A stretch of DNA of 64,000 bases from Antedon mediterranea (lineage: Eukaryota; Echinodermata; Crinoidea; Comatulida; Antedonidae): contig NC_092678.1 of the NCBI RefSeq assembly GCF_964355755.1, positions 6,730,922 to 6,794,921 of the forward strand, written 5' to 3'. Shown piece by piece: positions 9,839 through 22,617 of this stretch. A program made the position numbers and the translations under genes. Each line of letters starts with the position of its first letter. Within the stretch, counting starts at the first letter, position 1. The notes under the pieces are model-generated. The model saw only the letters and a program-made list of their open reading frames with translations. It did not search any database and was not told the DNA's origin.

Positions 9839-12800
9839 ATGTGTGGTCCAGGCACCGAATGTCACTTCACACAGTTAGGGTTTGGAGGGGAGTCAGCCAG
9901 AAGATTTACAATACCGTCTGTAAGTATCATCATTCTTTATGATATTTTATCAATATAGAATTATAATGTAGGCCTATATTATCACTCTCAATCAAGATGT
10001 TACCTTTTTTGTAAAAAATGTATGTATAGGGCTATATAAGTGTATTATAATGTACCGTATGTATAATGTAGACCCAGGCTTATGTATACTGTGTGTGTGC
10101 ATATAGGTATGGTTAAGTAGGCCTATTTCCTGTTCAACTTTCTCTTGTTCTTGTACGAGTACTGAACGATAAATCTTTATTTATTTTTTTTTTTATCATG
10201 CTATGGCCTATATAAAACAAGAAATATTTCTTACAAAAAACGCCGCGTAACTTTTTGACTGGACAGTTGTAAGAACAGTCTTCATTAATCTAATATAATA
10301 GGTCGGCCAATCAAAACGCAAGTGAACAATTGGGACTTTACTTGTGATTTATGTCATTGGCCTGTCAGCACAGTCGTTTCTTTCTACTGTAGAATTAAAC
10401 GCACAAATTTGTATTGGGAATAATGTATGTGGTTATTACTATCGCATTTAGGTATTGATAATAATAATAATATGGCTTTTGAATATATAATTACTGTCTG
10501 TAGAATAACATTTATACATTTTCGGTTCGCGATGGATTTGTAATAGGTATTTATAATAATAGTATATGGGTTGTATTATTGCTAAGCTATCACCAAATCG
10601 CGTTATAACATTATTTCTCAGGGTTTTTTGCACCATTGATCAATACCAAACGCGTATCGGTATTATAGTTTTTAATGAATCATTACATTAATAAAAATAC
10701 CCAATTAAATCAATCGTGTCAGTCCAATTCCGACTTATGTTTCGATCACATAGTTCTGTGTCTACACTGTCCCAACTAGTTTAACAAAAAAAGTGTGATG
10801 TGCCCAAATATGGTAGTGATATGCCCGATTATCGTAGTGATATGACATCGTCATGTCTATATAATATGGGCACATCATATTTAGTTTGATAGTATAGACA
10901 GAGCTTAAGGATTATATTTAAAAAATGTTTTCTTACATTTTGAACGGAAGTATTTATTTGTTTATAAGCCCAATTTTCCAGTCTTAATTTTACATTTTGA
11001 AAAAAAGTATTTATTTGTTTATAAGCCCAATTTTCCAGTTTTAATTTTACATTTTGAAAAAAAGTATTTTATTTGTTGATAAGCCCAATTGTGCAGTCTT
11101 ATTTTACATTTTGAACGAAAGTATTTATTTGTTGATAAGCCCAATTTTGCAGTCTTATTTTACATTTTAAACGAAAGTATTTATTTGTTGATAAGCCGAA
11201 TTTTCCAGTTTAATAATAATGACCCCTTCCACAGTGCTTATACCATATACATTTTACATGATATTGACCGTGGGTTCTTTACGCCTCTGATGCATTTGTT
11301 TTTATTGTACCTTTTTAATAAATTATTATATGTTTAGGCCTAATCACACCCAATTTATGAAACGGTCAGATTCCGATTTCAATTGAACGAAAGTAGTACT
11401 ATATTTATTATTCATTGATAAGCCAAGGGTCCCATGGCGTTAGCCAATATCTTGAGCATTTGACTCTTGTGTCAACCTGTAACACAAATCAATCTTCAAA
11501 ATCTAAAGAAAGAACCTCACACGTCTTTTTTGTGAGTGATACACTATGGATATGCCCACGGAAATAATATGTGGACATTGCAAACAATCATAGGCCTACA
11601 GTAACAAACATAACATGGCTAATAAGCATAACATTCAGACTTGCTTGTTTTCTAGTGGATTTTTATTTACTTTAGCATGTAGAATAAAACTAGTAACAGT
11701 GGCTATATTAATAATTATACTGATTATCCTTGATGTTATCGCGTCTAATAATAACATATTTTGTTGTTGATAAGCCCAATTTTTCAGCCTTGATTTTACA
11801 TTTTGAACGAAAGTATTTATTTGTTGATAAGCCCAATTTTGCAGTCTTAATAATGACCCTTCCACAGTGCATTTTACATGATATTGACCGAGGGTTTTTA
11901 CGCCTCTATAGGCACTGATCAATACCATAATTAATGTACTTTTTTAAGTGAATATTGAAATGTTTCAACACTCCCAGATTTCCTCATCTTTATCGTTTCA
12001 AAAATTAATTAAATAATTTTCAGTGTATCACCGGGCGGTTTGGAATTTATTTCTATGCCTGTTGTGTTTATATATATAATATTAAGTATAATTATGAATT
12101 CACCAACACTTTCAGGCCCGGGGCCGAGTTTGTGTAGACTAGACTTCCATGCACAGCCACATGTTAAGGAATATGAATCTCTTTATGATTTTAATATGGT
12201 TCGAAATGATATTACACAACAACGATTAGACAGCAACTGTGCAAGAGTCAAACTAATAAAATCGGAATGATCAATTAATTGAACATTTACAGCATAAGGC
12301 CCATACACTAGGACGATAACGATCGACGATAAATAGACAAATGTGCATTTTTAATACATAAACCAAAAGAAATATAAACAATTCCTTTGATGAAAATTAT
12401 ATTTTCACACGTCCAATCAAATGACGTCATGATTAGTAAGACCAATAATATCGTGACAATACAGCGATTTTATTGTTTTTATTTATCATGACGTCATTTG
12501 AAATTTGAAAAACATTATTTTTAGAACGAAAACCTTTCTAATTTCTTTTGGTTTATGTAAAAAAAATGCGTGCTATATATTTATCGTCTGTCGTTATCGT
12601 CATAGTGTAATTGGGCCTTTATACACAAAAAATAAATTGATTACGAAGTTACATGTCATTTTCACCTATCACCAAAAAACTAACCTTTTCAAAACTAATT
12701 AATTGTTACGAAGCCAATTTATATTATATATTTCATTAAAACTGAACTTTACGGTAAATGAAGAGTATCAGTTAATATGAATAATATAACTAGTAGGTCT

Positions 12801-15800
12801 ATGAACTTGCGTCCAGACACAGAACTGTGACATTACTATCATAAATGTTGAAACCACTTATAAAACCTTTTTTTTTAAAGAAAATATAATTGTGTTAGGA
12901 GAAGGCTAATAAACAAATAGATAATGTTCAAACCTTTTTCTGGATTAATTAATGGAGCAGGCGTTCCTAATAATCTGCTGTAGACTGATTGTTCACCTTC
13001 TGACGATAATTGATTGGACCCCCCACGGCATCTGATAACCAACAAAAAATTTACGAGGACTGTTTCAATGATTTAATATCTGACGGCGTATTATTATAAC
13101 ATTGGCCTAGATTGAAAGTCAAAGAAAGTCATTGTAAATACCTCCCTTTATGTTGACAGAGCCAAAATAAAGTTTTGACCATTATCGAATGATTATTTGA
13201 CAGTGACTTATTATAATACCGGCCTGGTTGACAGCAAAAACGAAGTTATTATTTATTGATCAATATTTTACAGATTTCCGTCTACATCTCAATAATACTG
13301 TATTATCAGCAGAGGCTTTCATATAGACTCTCTTCTCCCAGACGTTTTTTGGGTCCAGCAGCTATACCTATAAATTATAGTCGAGTTTCCAAATTCACAA
13401 AACTGTCAGTCTTAGATACTAAAGCTACCGCTATGAAACAGCTTATTAATGAATGTGTCCTCCTGGGACATAACTGGCTAGAGCCGCGGCGCGAAAAGAT
13501 GTAGGCCTATTGATCATTATAAATTCAGTAGAGTACTGAAAACGTTCCGCTTATTAGATAGTAATATCAGGGAGTTGTTATTAGTAATAATAATTATATA
13601 GTAATAACAACTCCCTGGTAATATAACATTTTATATGAACTTGAGAACGTTTATCATATTTCATGACTTCTTCAAATAAATACTTAGCTGATTCTCCACG
13701 TATCCGGCGTGTATGTTGGCTTAATGGACCGATCATAATATCATATTTCGTTAAATTAACACTTTAAATTGGCAGGTCTTGGTATTTAGTAGGACCCATC
13801 ATTTGCTAAGCCTAAACGCGCCTCATGAAACTGGAATACTAGGGAGAAAAATTAGTTTAGAATGGTCCGGTATTTCGCCAAAGTCGAGTAAGTAGGTCTG
13901 CAGATTGTACAATAACAATGGTAAAGTGTCACGCTTCCAATCACAATTGATTATTTGTCACCCTAACAACAACCATTCAAATGTCTATTGTTGACCCACA
14001 ATACAAATACCCAAGACGCAGTCACTATAACTCACGTCACATTTTTTACTCAACAATACATCAGCTCCGTGATGGTGATTGATAATTGGTCCGATGTTTG
14101 CCCTACTCTGACGTAATTTAATTTACATCAGAGATAGGACATTGTACTGTTTATATTATCATTCATAAATGTATTAATATCTTGCCACTTTTACCTTTTT
14201 ATATCAAATCTTATTTTGTTATTGTTATGTTTTGTTGGATCTTTCTGAGACAGGCCTCTAAGTTTGATCCAAATTAATGAGATCTTTATTTGTTTATACT
14301 GATTATTGTTAACGTTTTCAATGATTGAATTGAATGTAATATTTATCTGAAACGGAACCATTTATGATGACATTCTCCTCTTCTATGTTTCAACCCCCAC
14401 AAAGATTGTGATTTTTGTTGTGGTTACACAATGTAAATCTGACGTTAAATTTAAATGAAAGTACTAACGACCACGACAGACAATACAACAACCGCTAAAT
14501 CCCTTTCCAATGTCAAGATTATCGACAAGGTAATATGAATTCATAAATTCAACTAAAGACGTATACTATAGAGAAACAATATAATAATCCAATTATGAAT
14601 ATTGACCTTGTAATACTTTTCTGTTATACAGTATACAATAGCTTGGAGGAAAATTAATAATATTATTCCCTCATATTTACCGTTTTAACTAGATTTCGAT
14701 GAGGGATATTTCTAAATAAACAAATTGAAAATTCTGTAACATTAATTGCTTTTCTAGATTGTGTAAATCTATTTAAACTTACATTATCCGATTCTCGGTT
14801 CCTGTATGTTTTGTATAGTATCATAGGCGAATTCTGCGATACAGTGTCACATATTAGTAACATGTGGCCCTGTAATAATTTTGCTGTGATACTGATACTG
14901 ACAGATAATGACATTAATGTATGTCTACACTCGTCATAACTATAGTTTTGACGAGTGTTCAGTTATTCCTAAAACAAAACGTCATTGCTAAATGTGATTG
15001 TTTTCCAAAGATTTGATCATGTATCTTATCCAAACGTCATTTTCACTTTCATTTACTATTTAAAAATATACTTTCTTGACATCAGGGGGGTTGCCTGCGG
15101 AAGCCGGAAACAATGTCAAATAAACGGATCTCTAATGATTTCTACAAATTATTCTGGTATTGATGACTACGTAAACTAAACCAATTCCTATGTGAATAAG
15201 CATTTGTATTTTCAAGGCCAAAATATATTCATTTTACAATCATAAAATAGCAAGTCACAGTGATTCATTCCTACAGTAGGTTAATCTACAGGTGGAGTAC
15301 ATTTCAAAGAAAAAGAGAAACATAAAAGTTAGAAAACGTAGGCTATCAAAGATATATCTGAAATACAGGAAGTGCCGGAAGCAATGGGCGCGGACATGAA
15401 TTCAGACGTAGGCCTAGACCTACGGCGGCGCGCCCTTCAGGCTTTTCAAAAAGCACAATGCGATCGAAACGTTCCGGAAAGTAATGACAAACTAAATTCA
15501 ATAAAATAATCACTAACAGGCTCCGGGAACAGGCTATTATTACTCACAGATGTTAGATGAATTTTTCTACCATCATATTTATATAGTATCGCTGTGGCTA
15601 TTGTAAATGTGTTAAAGTGTTGCTACCATAATTATTAATGCTTGGTTCCCACTAGGATGCAAAACAAGGACGATACGCGCAAAACTCAAGCAATTTGACC
15701 AATCATTAGCGTTGGATTATCCGAACTGTCGCTTGTCATTGGTCAAATTGCTTGAGTTTCACGTATCTCATACTAGTGGGAACTATTGCCTAGCCATATA

Positions 15801-17158
15801 ACCAATTAAGCCTATCTATTAGTCGAGCATTTCTTTGAGTTCATCCTGCAGTATTGATGACGATCACGAAGAATTTCCTTCATGCTAACTGTACATTGAC
15901 AGATTATGCAAATTTATTTTCTTGTGTTTCTTACAGCTTAATTGGAAATGGCAGCCTACCTCCTACTTGTTGTACAGGTATTTAATCGCTATATATCAGA
16001 CGGTATGGTGTGTTCTAGTGATAGTGGAATGGGGAACAGAACCTCACTACTCTCTTGTTGATACTAAATGGAAATGGCTGATATACATATCTAATTGGAG
16101 CTATCTGCTGTTGACGGTGCATTTTATCTTTGCCGCTGTCGCGGTAACTGTTTACTATACGTGTAAGTATGGTTGCCCATCCCATTTAGGACGCAACGCA
16201 AAGACGCAAGCGCAACGTAAGTCACAAGCGATAGATTATTTGAACTGTCGCTTTTCAACTCGCTCTTTCGTTGCATCTACGTCTTTGCGTTGTGTTTCTA
16301 TTGTAATCAGCTTGCGTATGTGTCGGCGCGTTACGTCATAGAGCCCGTTCTGGGTGAGCTAATAGGGACTTCTTGATTTGAGTGGACGTTCACCACTAGA
16401 ATTCGACTGGTACATTACTCGTCCACAGGTATAATTATGTTTCTATTCAAGTGTTGACACGCTAGTATGACAATGTTGAATAATAACCATGTGTGACATT
16501 ACACAGCTTCAGATGTAATCGTGCAATCCTTATTTGGTAGGCCTACGGTCTTCGTGACATTATTCTTAAACTAATTACATTTGTTTTATCAGGTGGTGGC
16601 TGCAATGATGACCCGCATTCGAAAGATCCAACCATAGAGATGTCTGAACGAGGAGAAGGATCCAGTCACGTCAACACCCAAGGTGACGCAACCATGCCGT
16701 GGTACCTGAAGATGATGTGGTTTCTCCAAGTGACCTCTTACAGTGCCGCTGTAGCAGTAACAATTCTCTACTGGATATTAGAGTACGAACCAGACACAGA
16801 CTCGATCCACGCATATGGCGTGCATGTCCACGGCATCAACGTACTACTGGTGGTCATCGACTCTTTGATTGTTGCCAACCCGTACCGACTTCTTCACATG
16901 ATCTACCCAGCTTTGTACGCTTTGGTTTATTTCATTTTTACGGCAATCTACTGGGCTGCTGGTGGTCTCAACCCCGTAGGAAACCCATGGATCTATAAGG
17001 GGTCATTAGATTGGGAGAATGAACCAGGCTTATCAGCAGTTATCGCCGCCTTGACGGTTGTTGTAGGAGCTCCTGTTTTACATTTTCTGTTTTGGTTGCT
17101 TTTTAAGATTAGGGAAGCTGTATTAAGCCGATGTTGTGGATCTTCTCAATTTGTTTAG
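9839..17158 (+). CDS. Rolling-stone-like membrane protein A (3 exons, 290 aa)
   Basis: Exons 9839-9919, 15937-16162 and 16593-17158 join with phases 0 and 1 through GT-AG introns, giving 873 nt ending in TAG. Exon 1 encodes a short cytosolic head with MCGPGTECHF and LGFGGESARRF. Exon 2 encodes two membrane spans, with WGTEPHYS and the family block DTKWKWLIYISNWSY. Exon 3 starts with a Cys/acidic linker and then carries about four spans, including PWYLKMMWFLQV, GVHVHGINVLL, VANPYR and the loop YKGSLDWENE. This matches the Rolling stone family, whose Drosophila founder is a membrane protein needed for myoblast fusion. The biochemical activity is unknown. It is the first gene of a six-gene tandem array. 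The MCG start is shared with gene F, 25 kb away. Intron 1 is 6 kb and full of repeats. Confidence 0.9.
10752..10906. mobile_element. MITE-like element, CTCTGTCTACACT family, copy 2
   Basis: TIRs TTCTGTGTCTACACTGTCC and AGTATAGACAGAGCTT flank GTGATGTGCCCAAATATGGTAGTGATATG and its inverted ATATGGGCACATCA. Lies in intron 1 of gene A. Confidence 0.7.
10925..11212. repeat. 57-bp tandem repeat, about 5 copies
   Basis: The unit core ACATTTTGAACGAAAGTATT...GATAAGCCCAATTTT starts at 10935, 10992, 11049, 11106 and 11162. One or two more units, with their flank TAATGACCCTTCCACAGTGC and TTTTACATGATATTGACCG, recur at 11755-11910, so the array edge was duplicated as a block. Confidence 0.85.
12294..12621. 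mobile_element. Palindromic MITE-like element, AAGGCCCAT...ACTAGGACGATAACGAT family
   Basis: Ends AAGGCCCATACACTAGGACG and the complementary ATCGTCATAGTGTAATTGGGCCTT form long inverted arms. Inner arms include CAAATGACGTCATGATTA and CATGACGTCATTTGA. No coding capacity. A second copy lies at 23493-23888 in gene C. Confidence 0.75.
13568..13617. repeat. Perfect 16-bp hairpin CAGGGAGTTGTTATTA
   Basis: CAGGGAGTTGTTATTA at 13568-13583 and its exact complement TAATAACAACTCCCTG at 13602-13617, with an 18-base AT loop. The same termini CAGGGAGTT/AACTCCCTG form a smaller hairpin at 35275-35294. Confidence 0.8.
15641..15788. mobile_element. Foldback MITE-like element, TTGGTTCCCACTAG family, copy 1
   Basis: CTTGGTTCCCACTAG and TACTAGTGGGAACTA are the termini. 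Inner arms CTCAAGCAATTTGACCAAT and ATTGGTCAAATTGCTTGAG pair, with a GCGTTGGATTATCCGAACTGTCGC centre. Intron 1 of gene A. Confidence 0.75.
16170..16300. mobile_element. Diverged copy of the TTGGTTCCCACTAG foldback family
   Basis: AGGACGCAACGCAAAGACGCA and ACGTCTTTGCGTTGTG are inverted arms around GCGATAGATTATTTGAACTGTCGC. It begins directly after the exon 2 donor of gene A. Confidence 0.6.
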
Positions 17159-18711
17159 GAAATAATATATATATAATATTGAAATCAGGGTCATGAGTGA
17201 GAAATAGCGAGGAAGTTCCGTCATTCAAAATGTTGCATTGTGGGCTTAATATTAACGAATGTAAGAGCTAGGCCTATTTGAAAAGTGGAAATCAGGGAAA
17301 AATCCGGGGGATTAAACCTTTATCGCCGCTCAGAAAATTATTCATAACATTATATTCGAAAACAAGCTTATGTTTCACTTAACTCTAGGCCTTTATGAAA
17401 TGTATAAAAACTATCTTTTCATAGATAGATTTCAGATTGAATAGGGCCTACATGTATTGGGTAAACATGCAAGCTTTTAGAGTGAATTGTAAGTATACAA
17501 ATGGGCATCAATTGAACTTTGAGCGCAGCTCAATAAACATTTACGTAGGCCTACAGATTTAATTTAAGGAAGGTAATTTAATTATGAGTTAAGTACATGA
17601 AAGCTTGTTCGGCGACCAGCGTCGCTATTTGTAGCTGTTCGTGCATCTCTATAGCCTAGGCCTACTTCATTCAGTTACGCTTGGCCCATTATCGAGCCCC
17701 AATGTGTTTATTTTTTAATCTTGCCATCTACTTTTGTTATTATTTATCTGGTATTATTACTTAACAATCTAATATTGTTGTCCATGATGATGGATATGGA
17801 TGATATCCGTCAAACCAGGGAAATGGGAGGTACTATGACGGAAATAAAATCAGGAATCACACAATGTTGTCTGTTTTCCTATTGTGAAACCACCCAATAA
17901 AAACAAGCTGTTACTGTACTCCCGTACCATACATACATATGTATATTTCTTATATTTAAAGGTGCAATGTTGCTAATTGCTATAAACGATTGCTGTTCGA
18001 TGCCAGTATTCCTTATTATAATGGTGTGTTTTCCCCTCTAATCATTTTAATCGTTAATTGTAATAAAATGTTGACATTTTCTAAATTCAATTTCGATGTC
18101 CATTTCGTCAGTGTTTCTATTTTTAATATAAAATTAAAACAAAAGGAAAAATAATTTTATACGGGTAAAATAAAATTGGAAACACGTTAAAACTGTTTTG
18201 TAGTGTAATAATAAATGTTTTTATATTGTAAGATTGGTAATTGTTGATGTTTGTTTCTTTTTTACTATATAATCCTGTCCACCGATAACCAAATAATCAC
18301 CGCGGTAGAATTTACCCGCTGTGTTAGTAGTACCCGGTACCTGCAGTAATCCTACATGCTTATTACTATTAATACACATTTAACCAATACAAGAGCCAGA
18401 GGTGTAATTGCTAACTTAATTTATTATTGGTTTATTTATTGGTCATCACTTTTTTACCAGTGGTACACATTGTCGTTAGTTGTGCAACCAAAATAAAACA
18501 ATAAAATAAAAGAGCAAAATAATTGATAATAATAATTGAGCAATGATTAAAAAAACTCTGTGAAATGCGACTTTTGCTGGTCATAGTTTCGATTGAGAGT
18601 AAGTCGCTCTCTCGCGCATTTTCTTGCAGACGATTAAGAGTTTTACACTCAGTATAATAAAAACACTGTACTTGGGCCTACAATGGCCATCACTATGTTA
18701 TCTTATAATTC
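17159..18711. other. Intergenic between genes A and B
   Basis: Holds the 3' UTR of gene A (AATAAA-type signals near 17842 and 17897) and probably the promoter of gene B. No other exon seen; strongly AT-rich. Confidence 0.45.
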
Positions 18712-18759
18712 ATGAATATTGGCACGATATATAGGCCTACAAAACTAATGTACAGTAAA

Positions 18760-20759
18760 ATGTTTTCAACGAAAATCGTTCGGAGACGATTCTGGATCGT
18801 AGTAGGTCTACTAAGTACGGTCTTCCGGAGGTTTAAGTCTTGGTCAGAAGACGCTTTCCAGCCAATCGGATTTCGTACAGAGTCTGCAAAAAGGTTCGCA
18901 GTCCCTATTGTAAGTATACAGGCCTGTTGCTTGATTTTATAGTATGTAGCTGTAAATTATAGGCATATACAGACAGTAACTTTCAAAATCAAAAGTAGTT
19001 AGTGTAGTACGTATTATGATTAGTTGTTTCATGGAGTAAATGGTTGTTTACAGGTCATCAACAATTGAGGGCGCTCGCTATGGAAGGCAATCGGTGCATT
19101 AAAATGTTTTTTTTTTCAAGAAGTCGTTTGTCTCCGATCATATTAATCGCTGTTGTTTTCCCATAAATACAATAGACCATCTGCAGCCGTGCACATCTAT
19201 CCGTCTTGTAATTTAGACTTTAGTCCGCTCCCTGCCTCTCCCTCCAAATGTATGACACGCAATCTGTGCCAAAATCTTAATGTTAAGCTGAATCGCCGTC
19301 TAGAACCTAGACTAATCTAGACATGTCACTTTAAAAACATAAACAAATTCTTTCCTCTTTTTCAGTTCAATTGGCAGACACGAACGTATATTATTTATCG
19401 TTGTGCAATCGCTTTTTACCAACTGCTCTGGTTGTTGTTGGTCGTAATAAAATGGGTAACCAAGCCTCGTTACGAAGCTTTCGATACCAGATGGAAATGG
19501 TTCATCTACGTATCCAACTTAAGTTACTTGTGGCTAACCGTGTATTTCATTGTTGCTGCTTTTGCAGTAATTGCATATCACAAAGGTAAACAATAGATGA
19601 AGACTAAAAAGGGTTTATTGCTTGGTTCCCACTTAAGCAACAGTAAGCGCGCCGTAAATAATCAATCGACGACGTACGCGATGGATCATCTAAAGATTGA
19701 TTCCCACTAGCGACGCAACACAAGGACGTAACGCAGCACAAGTGATTTGACCAATCACAAGCGATGGATTATTCGAACAGTGGCTTGTCATTGGTCAACT
19801 CGCTTGTGTTAAGCGTACGTCCTTGCGTTGCGTCTCTAGTGGAAACCACGCTTAAACTGTCGCTTGTGATTGGTCAACTCACTTGCGTTGTGCTTATCCA
19901 TAGGCTAGGAACAAAGCTTTATGACTCCAGGGCCTTGCATGACTTTCTTGGAAAATCAAGATTTGTAACGATATAAATAATTACGTAGATGGCTAGAGGG
20001 ACTCTGCAGCAGAACTTCTCATGTTGTTATAAAGAACAATCATTGTGCGCATGCGGGGAAAGTGGGACGCGCTTCCTCGCTTTATTCTTTGGCGGGTTAT
20101 GCTCCAGACGACGACCGATGACACATCAATGCCTAGGTCTTACGTAGTCGGTTATACATCAAAAGATCCCTAATTCTAAACTATACTAGACCTTATTACT
20201 TAACAATACTGTTGTGTTTCCATTTATAGGGCCTACAGATGCATCAGATACAGTGGGTGACGTAGAACGCATCGAAGGTGGGCAATACAACACAAGGAGT
20301 ACAAGAAAACAACGCCTACCAATTTACTTTTCACTATCGTGGTTTTTACAAGTTATAGCCTACAGTACAGCCGTCGCAGTAACAATTCTTTACTGGACTC
20401 TAGACTACGACCCTGCAGAAGATATCATTAACGTTCATGGCGTTCACGTACACGGCATCAATGCAATGCTTGTTGTTATAGATTCTTTAATTGTTGCCAA
20501 TCCATATAGATATATTCATTTTATATACCCATCTTTGTATGCTTTAGTTTATTTTGGATTTACGGTGATCTACTGGGCAAAGGGCGGTCTTGATTCAAAT
20601 GGACATGTATATATTTATAAAGGTCATCTAGACTGGGGGAACAACTCTAAAACATCGTTATCTATAGCTGTTCTCACTGTTTGTGTTGGCGCTCCGTTTT
20701 TACATTGTTTATTTTGGATTCTCTTCAAAATGAAAGAGATCGTCTTTAAACCATATTGA
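18760..20759 (+). CDS. Rolling-stone-like membrane protein B (3 exons, about 299 aa)
   Basis: Exons 18760-18909, 19366-19585 and 20230-20759 join in phases 0 and 1 to 900 nt. Exon 1 is longer and basic (STKIVRRRF), and ends in the family signature GFRTESAKRFAVPI before GTAAGT. In-frame ATGs at 18712 and 18748 also exist; 18760 is my choice because it gives a compact head. Exon 2 has two spans and DTRWKWFIYVSNLSY. Exon 3 has LPIYFSLSWFLQV, NVHGVHVHGIN, VANPYRYIH and the loop YKGHLDWGNN. Six membrane spans are expected. It is the closest relative of gene A within the array, by inspection. An AATAAA lies near 20822. Confidence 0.88.
19621..19905. mobile_element. Two nested foldback copies, TTGGTTCCCACTAG family
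   Basis: An outer unit opening CTTGGTTCCCACTTAAG and ending near 19905 holds an inner unit 19700-19843 with GATTCCCACTAGCGACGCAAC and GTTGCGTCTCTAGTGGAAACC. TTGACCAATCACAAGCGATGG and GCTTGTCATTGGTCAA are inner arms. Intron 2 of gene B. Confidence 0.65.
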
Positions 20760-22617
20760 ATTTTTTTTTTTTCAAAACTTATTCATTTCATTTTGTTATA
20801 TGTATGTAAACTTATTGTTCTAATAAAAAAAAAAGGTTTTATACCCTAACTAGCATTACCTGCTGATTAACAGATTTCAACCTAGAAAACTTGTAAAATA
20901 TCATGTAAAATAAGAGTTGAAATTTTAATTAAATTTTTTAGTTTTAAATCCATTGGTACGCAAAGGATTGAGAAATTTAACGTAACATACATCTGGTAGG
21001 CTAAATTATAATTATAAATATGCAATATATGCTGTCAGTAAAATGCATTTTGGAAACAAAAAATAACTACAGAACATTTTTCATTTTTATACTTTTTAGA
21101 TACACTTGCAAGTCCTTTGTTATTTACGAATTCGACAGATAAACACTTTTTTAAATTATTACTAGAACATATTAAAAATAATTTTGAAAACGGTGGTATG
21201 TCCGTAGATTAAATATTTATATTAAATTAATATTACCACAGTGCAACAAATGCAGTCCTTGCAGTAGTAGGCGCATATTAAAAAAAATATAACGCATCTT
21301 TACCTTGATACACAAGGCACAAAAACATAAGACTAAAAAGTCGGCACTTTTATCGTTTCTTGTCGGTTTCAGCTTTTATAATTTTGTGAAGACGTCCTCT
21401 GGAAATTCCACATTTAATAGCCTTTTGATCAAGAGGTAATTTTTTATAAATCATTTAATAATTCACAATTCAGTAAATATTTGGTTTACGAACTTTTTAT
21501 ATAGCCCATGACCATCTCCGTTGTTAGGTGCAAGATTGGGACGAATTCTCACAGATATCCTCATCTTTATCGTTTCAAATTAATTAACTTAATTTCGGTA
21601 TGTCACCGGGCGGTTTATTTATTATGTGCCTGTGATGTTTATAGATTACCTTACTAATAATAATGTGATTTTTATATAACGCTTCATGCACAAAGCATTG
21701 AAGCGCTTCACATTATTATTCCCGTAATTTTTAGCGACTGTACAGCTCACTATGTCGGTCGGTTAGTCGGTAAACACTAACTTGAGCACGCGACTGCAGC
21801 CATATATTATGGCCTTGTTGAATCTCTAAACCCTAATTCTATAATAAATGTTGGGGGCCAAGAACCATTAATAATGTATCCAAATATATTTATCATGCTT
21901 GTAAATATTTATGATTTATGTTTTTATTAGAGAACGAAATTAATAAATATTTTTGTTAATTAAAATTTTTTGCTTACTTTTTAAAAATTAAGTTTAATGT
22001 AATGTTTTATCAAAAATTAGAGGTCAGTGGCCGCATTCACCAATATATTTACTTCAAGTGAAATATTTAAATATTAAGTATTTCACTTAAATTGTATTTA
22101 TTTAGATAGGAGATTTTTTTTTTAATTTTAAGGGTAAGCGTGTCCCTTAGTGTGAATGCTAAATAAAGCCACTGAGGCCTATAACGTTAATAAAGTCAGG
22201 CAATTCGCCTGAATGATCAAACACGAATGAAAATTTCATACTCCTATAATGTAGCCTCAGCGTAGTTGTGAACAGTTGCAAACATGATTTGTTTATCAGA
22301 TTAAAAAAAAATCATTATTGACAACACAATTTAAATGCATAAGTCAAATTGTAATAGCATGGACCTATGTTCATGGTAATATTAAGTAAGGTTTGAACCT
22401 CTTTGGAAAACTACAATAGCGGATTAATTTTAAAAAAAAGTGTCACGCTACTGGAAAGGCACGCAATGAACGACACAGTACACCAGTAGAAGAACATAAT
22501 TGGATGATTGGATGGATTTGCACCTCCATTGTAAGATGACAATAGTGTTGTCTGTTAATTATATTCCAGATATAAAAAAAACAGTGTTACACTGCGAGTG
22601 ACTTGGAAGGCCATGCA
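20760..22617. other. Intergenic between genes B and C
   Basis: No gene seen. Bases 21560-21640 repeat a block also at 11965-12065 (CCTCATCTTTATCGTTTCAAA ... CACCGGGCGGTTT). Bases 21665-21825 carry an inverted copy of a repeat found at 53645-53740 and 63055-63155 (GACTGCAGCCATATA, GTCGGTCGGT). Confidence 0.45.

Noticed and set aside
13256-13504. 82-codon open frame in gene A intron 1
   Set aside because: No similarity that I recognise and no splice signals fitting gene A.
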